Source of the DNA: Pseudomonadota bacterium
GTDB taxonomy: Bacteria > Pseudomonadota > Gammaproteobacteria > Burkholderiales > Burkholderiaceae_C
Reading direction: 5' to 3'
Length of the DNA stretch: 26,339 nucleotides
NCBI GenBank assembly: GCA_023390985.1
Contig: JAEWBU010000223.1
Location: 1 to 26,339 of the forward strand
Position numbers and translations under genes: made by a program. This document shows, piece after piece, positions 20,819 to 26,339 of the stretch. The number at the start of each line of letters is the position of its first letter. Position 1 is the first letter of the stretch. Under the pieces are notes generated by a model. It made no database searches. It was not told where the DNA came from and saw nothing but the letters and a program-made list of their open reading frames with translations.

Positions 20819-21628
20819 TTAGCGCTGCAGCCGGGCCAGCTGCTCGCGCAGCTGCATGTTCTCCGCCGTGAGCGCGGCCACGCGCTGCCGCAGCGACTCG
20901 ATCGTGTCCTCGCCGACCATCGCGACGTCGTCCTGCGAAGGCGCCGGCTGCGGCTCGACGGCCGGCTTCCTGCGCGCTTCGCGCACCCGCTTGGCGGCCT
21001 GCTTCAGCTCCTCCTTGCCGCCGGTGGCGGCGGCCACCTGTTCCTCCCATGGCAGGCTGGCCACCGTGGCCGCGGCATGGATCGAGATCTCGCCCGCCTT
21101 CACGGCCGCGACCACCTCGGGCGCGGCCTGCTTCTGGATCTTCTCGATCTGCGTGACCTGGTTGCTGCTCAGGCGCGCCACCCGGGCCAGCGCCTCGCGC
21201 GTGGTCTCGCGTGCTTCGCCGGCAGGGGCGGGTGCGGTGGGTTCTGCGGAGCCCGCGTCGGCGGCGGGCGCCTCGGAGACCGCTTCCGGCGGCGTGCGCG
21301 CCTGCCGCTCGGCAACGATCTCGCGCTTGCGCAAGGCCAGCACGCCGCGCTGGAAGTCCGACAGGCTGCGCCGGCCCAGGTGCTGGTCGATCATCCACAG
21401 GTGCACGTCCTCGATCGACTGGAAGCGGGTGCTCTGCACCGTCTTGAAGGGCAGGTCGTGCTCGCGGCAGATCGCGTAGCGGTTGTGGCCGTCCACCAGC
21501 ATGTCGCCCCAGAGCACCAGCGCGTCGCGGCAGCCCTCGGCCAGGATGCTGCGTTCGAGCGCCCGGTACTCATCGGGCGTCAGCGGATCGATGTAGGCCT
21601 TGATCTCTTCGTTGACGACGATGTCCAT
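20819..21628 (-). CDS. ParB-domain DNA-binding protein (orphan)
   Basis: A 269-residue protein. The N-terminal ParB/Srx-like domain (about 1-75) has the motif LVDGHNRYAICREHDLPF. A helix-turn-helix region follows (about 130-200: LARVARLSSNQVTQIEKIQ and AGEISIHAAATVASLPWEEQV), after an Ala/Pro-rich linker. The C-terminus (about 245-269) is a leucine-zipper-like coiled coil, IESLRQRVAALTAENMQLRE. Relatives are found on plasmids, phages and in chromosomes, and are often labelled plasmid partition-related. There is no ParA partner here, so it is more likely a site-specific DNA-binding regulator or a relic of a mobile element. The ATG at 21628 is chosen because it starts the domain; an upstream GTG (21682) would add 18 residues. 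It is divergent from the thioesterase gene. Confidence 0.82.
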   Translation of the reverse strand: MDIVVNEEIKAYIDPLTPDEYRALERSILAEGCRDALVLWGDMLVDGHNRYAICREHDLPFKTVQSTRFQSIEDVHLWMIDQHLGRRSLSDFQRGVLALRKREIVAERQARTPPEAVSEAPAADAGSAEPTAPAPAGEARETTREALARVARLSSNQVTQIEKIQKQAAPEVVAAVKAGEISIHAAATVASLPWEEQVAAATGGKEELKQAAKRVREARRKPAVEPQPAPSQDDVAMVGEDTIESLRQRVAALTAENMQLREQLARLQR

Positions 21629-21749
21629 CGGGGAATGCGGGTGCCGGGGTGATGCGGGGGACGCGCATTGTAGGCAGTGCACGCCGGGCGCTCATCGTTG
21701 CCGTTGACCGGACAATCGCCCGATCCAGACAAGAGGAGCAGGAACTGCA

Positions 21750-22238
21750 ATGGATCTCCCCGCACACCAGCTGACGATGACGGTCCTGATGACGCCGGAC
21801 ACGGCCAACTTCGCGGGCAACGTCCATGGCGGCCACCTCCTGAAGTGGCTCGACCAGGTGGCCTATGCCTGCGCGAGCCGCTACGCCGGCAAGTACGTCG
21901 TGACGGTTTCCGTGGACCAGGTCACCTTCCGCGAACCCATCTTCGTGGGTGAGCTCGTGACCTTCCTGGCCAGCGTCAACCACACCGGCACCAGCTCGAT
22001 GGAGATCGGCATCAAGGTCCTGGCCCAGGAGATCCGCAGCCAGCGGGTTCGCCACGTCAACAGCTGCTTCTTCACCATGGTCGCCGTCGATGACGACAGG
22101 AAGCCGGCGGCGGTGCCGCCGCTGCGGCCGTTCTCCCCCGACGAGAAGCGGCGCTTCGAGGCGGCGAAGCTGCGCAAGGCACTCCGTGCGGAGATGAAGG
22201 CCCGGTTCGAAGCGATCCGGCCGACGAGCCAGGACTAG
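21750..22238 (+). CDS. Hotdog-fold acyl-CoA thioesterase
   Basis: A 162-residue single hotdog-domain enzyme of the YciA/ACOT type, which hydrolyses acyl-CoA to free acid and CoA. The motif NVHGGHLLKWLDQVAYACASRYAG (about 24-47) contains the catalytic Asp35 on the central helix. VSVDQVTFREPIFVGELVTFLASVNHTGTSSMEIGI follows, as in the family. The C-terminal tail is charged and helical. Shine-Dalgarno sequences GAGGAG and AGGA precede the ATG. It is convergent with the crotonase gene, only 5 nt apart, and could adjust CoA-ester pools in the neighbouring pathways. The acyl chain specificity is unknown. Confidence 0.9.
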   Translation: MDLPAHQLTMTVLMTPDTANFAGNVHGGHLLKWLDQVAYACASRYAGKYVVTVSVDQVTFREPIFVGELVTFLASVNHTGTSSMEIGIKVLAQEIRSQRVRHVNSCFFTMVAVDDDRKPAAVPPLRPFSPDEKRRFEAAKLRKALRAEMKARFEAIRPTSQD

Positions 22239-22243
22239 GCGCC

Positions 22244-23023
22244 TTACCGGCCCACGAACCTGGGCGGCACCTTCTCGAGGAAGGTGCTGTAGCCGATCCG
22301 GTAGTCCTCGGTGTCGAAGCAGGCGTAGCCCTCTTCGATGTCGGCGGCGGTCAGCGGCACGCGATCGCGCAGCTTGGCGACGAACTTCTTGTGCCAGCGG
22401 GCCGACAGCGGAGCGCCGGCGCACACGCGCTGCACGGTGGCTTCCACCTCGTCGTCGAAGGCGGCGACGGGCACCACCCGGTTGACCATGCCCTTGGCCT
22501 GCGCCTCGGCCGCGCCGACGATGCGGCCTTCCAGCACGACCTCCAGCGCGGCGTTGGGGCCGACGAGCCGGACCAGGCCTTCCATCTCCGGATAGGCCAG
22601 CACGGCGCCGAGCCGCGCGACCGGCACGCCGAAGCGGCTGTCCTCGCTGGCGATCCTCAGGTCGCAGAACGCCGCCATCTCGAGCGCGCCGCCGACGCAG
22701 GCGCCGCGGATGGCCGCGACGATCGGAATCGGGCAGTCACGCACCGCGTGGAAGGCCGCATGCGTCTGTTCGGCGAACTCGCGCGCCTGCGCGGCGTCCG
22801 CGCGCACCTGCGAGAACTCGGAGATGTCCGCGCCGCTTCCGAAGGCCTCGGTTCCCGCGCCGCGCAGCACGATGCAGCGCAACTGGTCGTCCTTCGAGAA
22901 TTCCCTGAAGACGCGCGCGAGCTCGATCCACATGGCACGGGTGATCGCGTTGCGGCGCGCCGTGTTGTCCAGCCACACCGTGGCGCGATGCGGCGCGTGT
23001 TCGACCCGGATGGTTCCATTCAT
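22244..23023 (-). CDS. Crotonase-family protein lacking one catalytic Glu
   Basis: A 259-residue crotonase-fold protein, last gene of the Bug-CaiB operon. It shows FGSGADISEF (61-70) and GACVGGALEMAAFCDLRIAS (107-126), the two oxyanion-hole segments. The first catalytic glutamate is present (Glu115 in GGALE). The position 20 residues later, Glu in hydratases, is Val135 (FGVPVARLGAVL). It is therefore probably not a standard hydratase; isomerase, dehydratase or lyase activity is possible. The start overlaps the CaiB stop as ATGA. Next to a CoA-transferase this recalls the carnitine CaiB-CaiD pairing, but the residue pattern does not prove the same chemistry. Confidence 0.88.
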   Translation of the reverse strand: MNGTIRVEHAPHRATVWLDNTARRNAITRAMWIELARVFREFSKDDQLRCIVLRGAGTEAFGSGADISEFSQVRADAAQAREFAEQTHAAFHAVRDCPIPIVAAIRGACVGGALEMAAFCDLRIASEDSRFGVPVARLGAVLAYPEMEGLVRLVGPNAALEVVLEGRIVGAAEAQAKGMVNRVVPVAAFDDEVEATVQRVCAGAPLSARWHKKFVAKLRDRVPLTAADIEEGYACFDTEDYRIGYSTFLEKVPPRFVGR

Positions 23024-24258
23024 GCATGCACCTCTTCTTCCTGGGCCTGCCAGGCGGCCCCTTTGTCGAGCAGTTGGCCGACCTCGTCCGGCGAGAAGCC
23101 GAACGACGAGAGCACTTCGCGCGTCTGGGCGCCCAGCCTGGGCGCCGGGCCGGTGTTGGGCTGGTTGACGCCGTCGAAATGCAGCGGCAATCCGATCATG
23201 TCGCGCCGGCCGTCGGCCACCGTCTCGGCACCGATCACCATGTCCATCGCGCGGGCCTGGGGATGGTCCAGGGCTTCCTGCACGCTGTTCACCGGGCTCG
23301 CCGGCACACCGGCCTGCGACAGCCTGCGCTCCCACTGGGCGCGGGTGCCCCCGGCCAGCGCCGCGGCCATGCAGTCTCGAAGGGCCTCGCGATGGGACTG
23401 CCGGGCCGCCGCGTCGCGAAAGCGCGGGTCCTGCTGCCATTCGGGATGGCCCACGACCTCGGTGATGCGCACCCAGTTCGATTCGTTGGCGCCGCCGACC
23501 GCGAGGTCACCGTCGTCGCAAGGGTAGGTCTGGTAGGGCGCGATGATGGGGTGCGCCGTCCCCATGCGCTGCGGCACCGGGCGACCGGAGAAGTACAGGG
23601 CGGCGTACCAGTACAGCTGCTGCATCGAGGCCTGCAGCAGCGAGGTCTCCACCCACTGGCCCTGGCCGGTGCGCAGGCGGTGGATGTACGCCGCCAGCAC
23701 GCCCATCGCGCCGAGGATGCCCGCGTTCACGTCGGCGATCGAGACGCCCGGCTTCACGCCCGGCCGGTCGGCCTCGCCGGTCACGCTGATCAGGCCGCAG
23801 AACGCCTGCAGGATCAGGTCGAAGCCGCCGCGATCGGCCAGCGGGCCCTTGCGGCCATACCCCGTGATCGAGCAGTAGATCAGCTTCGGGTTGATCTCGC
23901 GCAGCGCCATCGCATCGAGGCCCAGCTTCGTCATGGTCCCCGGGCGGAAGTTCTCCGTGACGACGTCGGCCTGGGCCGCCAGGCGCCGCAGGATCTCGCG
24001 GCCCTCGGGCTTCTTCAGGTCGATCGCGATGGACCGCTTGCCCCGGTTCAGGACCTCGAAGGACGGCGGCGTCCCGCCGATGGTGCTGGACGAGAAGCCG
24101 CGCGAGTCGTCGCCGCCGGGAAACTTCTCGACCTTGATGACGTCCGCGCCCAGGTCGGCGAGCATCAGCCCGGCCACCGGTCCCGCCATCACCTGCGCGA
24201 GTTCCAGGACCTTGACGCCTTCGAGGGGTCGGCCCACGGGACATGCACCCAGGTCCAT
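23020..24258 (-). CDS. CaiB/BaiF family (class III) CoA-transferase
   Basis: A 412-residue class III CoA-transferase, which moves CoA from one acyl-CoA to another acid through an aspartyl intermediate. It shows LEGVKVLELAQVMAGPVAGLMLADLGADVIKVE at the N-terminus, NRGKRSIAIDLKKPEG, TENFRPGTMTKLGL, ITGYGRKGPLADRGGFD and the catalytic Asp176 in VSIADVNAG. The long linker and small domain follow, and the length is normal. The ATG at 24258 shares a base with the stop of the Bug gene (TGATG), so uptake and activation are translationally linked. The acid and CoA donor are unknown. The open frame extends far upstream over the Bug gene in another phase, and that part is not coding. Confidence 0.92.
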   Translation of the reverse strand: MDLGACPVGRPLEGVKVLELAQVMAGPVAGLMLADLGADVIKVEKFPGGDDSRGFSSSTIGGTPPSFEVLNRGKRSIAIDLKKPEGREILRRLAAQADVVTENFRPGTMTKLGLDAMALREINPKLIYCSITGYGRKGPLADRGGFDLILQAFCGLISVTGEADRPGVKPGVSIADVNAGILGAMGVLAAYIHRLRTGQGQWVETSLLQASMQQLYWYAALYFSGRPVPQRMGTAHPIIAPYQTYPCDDGDLAVGGANESNWVRITEVVGHPEWQQDPRFRDAAARQSHREALRDCMAAALAGGTRAQWERRLSQAGVPASPVNSVQEALDHPQARAMDMVIGAETVADGRRDMIGLPLHFDGVNQPNTGPAPRLGAQTREVLSSFGFSPDEVGQLLDKGAAWQAQEEEVHA

Positions 24259-25229
24259 CACTGCGCCTTGAGGTTGCTGTCGACGACCAGCCGGGTGGAA
24301 GAAGCGTGGTCCTTGCGGATCATGGCGTCGAACTCCTCGGCGGACTTCTGGGGCACGTCGCCGCCCAGCACGGCGACCTTCTCCTTCAGGTCCGGCTGGG
24401 CCAGGGCCGCACGCACTTCCTTGTGGAGCTTCTGCACCACGTCGTCGGGCGTGCCGCGCGGCGCGAAGAGGCCCAGCCACGTCATGTGCTCGTAGCCCGG
24501 CAGGCCGGCTTCCGCGGCGGCGGGCACGTTGGGCAGGCTGGGCCAGCGCTTGGCGGAAGTGACGGCCAGCGCGCGCAGCTTGCCCGACTGGATGTGCGGC
24601 ATGGCGGCCACCAGCGACGAGATCACCACCGGCACCTGGCCGCCGATCGCATCGGTGATGGATGGGCCCGAGCCGCGGTAGGCGACGTGGACCAGCTTCA
24701 CGTCGGCGGCGCGCTGCAGCAGTTCGCCCGCCACATGGCTCGGAAGGCCGATGCCGGCGCTGCCGTAGGCGATCTTGCCCGGATTGGCGCGGGCGGCGGC
24801 GAGCAGGTCCTGCATGGACTTGTAGGGCGAGTCGGCGCCGACGGCGATCACCGACGGTCCTTCCATCAGCTGCGCGACGCCGGCGAAGTCGTCGATGGCG
24901 TAGCCGGCGTTGGCGAACAGCGAGGGATTGATGGTGTGGTTGTTGGCGGTGAGCAGCAGGGTGTACCCGTCCGCACCGGACTTGAGCACGGCCTGGGTCG
25001 CCACGTTGCCGCCCGCGCCCGGCCGGTTCTCGACCACCACGGGCTGCTTCAGGCGCGCGGACAGCTTGTCGCCCACGAGGCGTCCGACCGCGTCGGCGCT
25101 GCCTCCGGGCGCGACGATCACCATGATCCGCAGCGGCTTGGAAGGGAAGGTTTCGGCATGCGCGCCGAGCGTGCAGGCGCAGATCGCGGCGGCCGCGAGG
25201 AGCCGCGTCCAGATCGGGGTGAGTTGCAT
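24258..25229 (-). CDS. Bug-family (TctC-like) periplasmic solute-binding protein
   Basis: A 323-residue paralogue, in fold, of the other Bug protein in the window. It has a Sec-type signal peptide ending AHA near residue 25. Family motifs are FPSKPLRIMVIVAPGGSADAVGR, VVENRPGAGGNVAT, SGADGYTLLLT, VAYRGSGPSITDAIGGQVP and SAKRWPSLPNVPAAAEAGLPGYE. It should bind a small carboxylate outside the cytoplasm. No TctA/TctB membrane genes are nearby. AGGAG lies 6 nt before the ATG. It is first in an operon with CaiB and a crotonase-like protein, and is divergent from a LysR gene, a standard layout for Burkholderiales acid catabolism. Confidence 0.93.
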   Translation of the reverse strand: MQLTPIWTRLLAAAAICACTLGAHAETFPSKPLRIMVIVAPGGSADAVGRLVGDKLSARLKQPVVVENRPGAGGNVATQAVLKSGADGYTLLLTANNHTINPSLFANAGYAIDDFAGVAQLMEGPSVIAVGADSPYKSMQDLLAAARANPGKIAYGSAGIGLPSHVAGELLQRAADVKLVHVAYRGSGPSITDAIGGQVPVVISSLVAAMPHIQSGKLRALAVTSAKRWPSLPNVPAAAEAGLPGYEHMTWLGLFAPRGTPDDVVQKLHKEVRAALAQPDLKEKVAVLGGDVPQKSAEEFDAMIRKDHASSTRLVVDSNLKAQ

Positions 25230-25287
25230 CTTGTCTCCTGGTCGATCGGGACTCGAGACGGTCCCCTGCCTGAATGGTAGGAAAGCC

Positions 25288-25310
25288 GGGGCATACTTTG
25301 AAATACCCTT
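25288..25310. promoter_or_regulatory. Imperfect dyad in the LysR-Bug divergent promoter
   Basis: GGGCAT-N8-ATACCC (25289-25308) is a dyad with one mismatch around an AT-rich core, CTTTGAA, in otherwise GC-rich DNA. It lies between the divergent Bug and LysR starts (107-nt gap). On the minus strand TTTCAA and TACCAT, 18 nt apart, could be a -35/-10 pair for the Bug operon. It is a candidate LysR site, but it does not keep the exact T-N11-A spacing. Confidence 0.4.
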
Positions 25311-25336
25311 TTTCGCTGCCGCTATCGCAGAAAACT

Positions 25337-26275
25337 ATGGCCAGCCCTTCGATCGACACGCGACGCCTGCGGAACTTCCTCACCGTCGCGGAGCTCGGGA
25401 GCATCTCCCGGGCCGCGCAGGCCCTGCACATCGCGCAACCCGCGCTCAGCGCGCAGGTGCGGCAGCTCGAGGAAGGCGCCGGCTGCCAGCTGCTGAGCCG
25501 CAGCTCGCGGGGCGTGGTGCCGACGGAAGCCGGGCTCGAGTTCTGCCGGCGCGCCATCGCGGCGCTCAAGCACCTGGAGTCGCTGCAGTCCCTCGGCAAC
25601 GAGCTCACCAGCGCGCCGGCCGGGCCCGTCGTCGTCGGCATGCCGGTCAGCGTCGGGGCGATGCTCTCCGTTCCGCTGGTCAAGGCGGCGAGGGAGCGAT
25701 TCCCCGACATCACCCTGGGCATCGACGAGAGCCCGAGCGTGCAGCTCGGTGAACTGCTGCTGCGCGGCAGGCTCGACGTCGCCGTCCTCTTCAGCGAGAA
25801 CGTGCTGAAGGGGATGCAGGCGACGGTCCTGGTGGAGGAAGACCTCTATGCGGTGGGCGTGCCGGACTGCGGCGCGCAGATCGCCTTGCGCACGCTGGCG
25901 CGCCGTCCCATGGTGATCCCCGCGCGCCCCAACAGCCTGCGCAAGGTGCTGGATGCCGCCTGCGCCGCGGAGAAGATCGAGTTGACCGTGCGGGCGGAAG
26001 TGACTTCACCGCACACCATGCTCCAGCTCGCGATGGCGGGACTGGGCGCGACCGTGCTGCCCTGGTCCACGATCGCGGACCTGCCGGAGTCGGTCGTTCC
26101 CCGCGCCCGGATCCACAAGCCGACGCTGACCCGCGCCATCGCGGTGGCGCTGGCCACCGACGCGCCGCTGTCGCCCGCGCTGCGGGCCGTGCAGTCGCTG
26201 CTCCATGAAACGATGACGACGCTGGTCGCCACCGGCCGCTGGCGCGGGGCGCGCCGCGTGCTGGCGACCCGCTGA
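25337..26275 (+). CDS. LysR-family transcriptional regulator (Nac-like)
   Basis: A 312-residue LysR-type regulator. The N-terminal helix-turn-helix is RRLRNFLTVAELGSISRAAQALHIAQPALSAQVRQLEEGAGCQLLSRSSRGVVPTEAG (about 8-65), which is close to the consensus. The effector domain (about 90-300) resembles the Nac/Cbl-like group common in Comamonadaceae. It is divergent from the Bug-CaiB-crotonase operon and is its likely activator. The ATG at 25337 is chosen because it starts directly before the HTH; an earlier in-frame start at 25274 would cover the promoter. The ribosome site is weak. The effector is probably a substrate or CoA ester of that pathway. Confidence 0.9.
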   Translation: MASPSIDTRRLRNFLTVAELGSISRAAQALHIAQPALSAQVRQLEEGAGCQLLSRSSRGVVPTEAGLEFCRRAIAALKHLESLQSLGNELTSAPAGPVVVGMPVSVGAMLSVPLVKAARERFPDITLGIDESPSVQLGELLLRGRLDVAVLFSENVLKGMQATVLVEEDLYAVGVPDCGAQIALRTLARRPMVIPARPNSLRKVLDAACAAEKIELTVRAEVTSPHTMLQLAMAGLGATVLPWSTIADLPESVVPRARIHKPTLTRAIAVALATDAPLSPALRAVQSLLHETMTTLVATGRWRGARRVLATR

Positions 26276-26276
26276 T

Positions 26277-26339
26277 TCATGGCACGAGCGGCGCGGGAGC
26301 AGGGGGCCCTGGGGCCGGAGCAGGCGCGGGCGTGGGTGC
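26277..26339 (-). CDS. C-terminal end of a Pro/Ala-rich protein
   Basis: The last 20 codons of a minus-strand gene that enters from the right edge. They read mostly Ala-Pro (APTPAPAPAPGPPAPAPLVP) and end at TGA, 1 nt after the LysR stop. A low-complexity Pro/Ala tail is common in periplasmic or envelope proteins. With so few residues the gene cannot be identified, and a chance open frame in GC-rich DNA is possible. Confidence 0.45.
   Translation of the reverse strand, partial: APTPAPAPAPGPPAPAPLVP

Noticed and set aside
20819..21628. A chromosome or plasmid partition locus with origin
   Set aside because: There is no ParA gene, no replication gene and no parS-like or iteron repeats nearby; only the ParB-like domain is present.
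23020..25722. A single 900-residue CaiB fusion protein
   Set aside because: Only the last 412 residues are CaiB. The upstream part lies over the Bug gene in a different phase and has Arg-rich nonsense composition; an ATG at 24258 overlaps the Bug stop neatly.

Overview
The window is very GC-rich, with densely packed genes and frequent ATGA/TGATG stop-start overlaps. Two solute-binding proteins of the Bug (tripartite tricarboxylate) family, two LysR-regulated CoA-ester operons, a DUF2970 small protein, a cytochrome c4-like gene and a betaproteobacterial type minor-pilin operon all point to Burkholderiales, most likely a Comamonadaceae member such as Ramlibacter or Variovorax. The assignment is inferred from gene content, not from a marker gene. 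There is no rRNA, tRNA, CRISPR array, insertion sequence or phage module.

Layout. (1) 1-1588, minus strand: a TetR regulator, then a short-chain dehydrogenase translationally coupled to a MATE efflux pump cut by the window edge. Two matching 18-bp operators, one over the tetR start codon and one before the dehydrogenase, tie the three genes into one self-regulated unit. (2) 1631-2919: a secreted SGNH/GDSL lipoprotein. (3) 2962-9349, minus strand: a six-gene minor pilin operon, pilE-fimT-pilV-pilW-pilX-pilY1. (4) 9468-15543: a LysR gene divergent from a five-gene operon for enoyl-CoA hydratase, an Ltp2-like thiolase-fold protein, a DUF35 OB-fold partner, a Bug binding protein and an acyl-CoA ligase. 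(5) 15552-17055: a 91-bp palindromic dispersed repeat that forms the 3' end of a MocR-type (GntR-aminotransferase) regulator gene. (6) 17209-20303: diheme and triheme cytochromes c, a DUF2970 protein and an EamA exporter. (7) 20251-21628, minus strand: an orphan ParB-domain protein followed by two small unknown genes. (8) 21750-26275: an acyl-CoA thioesterase, then a Bug-CaiB-crotonase operon read on the minus strand and divergent from a second LysR gene. A Pro/Ala-rich C-terminus enters at the right edge.

How the parts may work together. The most interesting unit is region 4. The ligase would activate an imported acid, the hydratase (both catalytic glutamates present) would add water across an alpha,beta double bond, and the Ltp2-like/DUF35 pair would cleave the 3-hydroxyacyl-CoA by retro-aldol reaction, as the steroid side-chain aldolases do. 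The thiolase-fold protein has Gln where thiolases carry the catalytic His of GHP, and the DUF35 partner has lost three of the four zinc-ribbon cysteines. Region 8 is a parallel design in which CoA transfer (CaiB) replaces ligation and the crotonase lacks the second catalytic Glu. Substrates cannot be read from the sequence.
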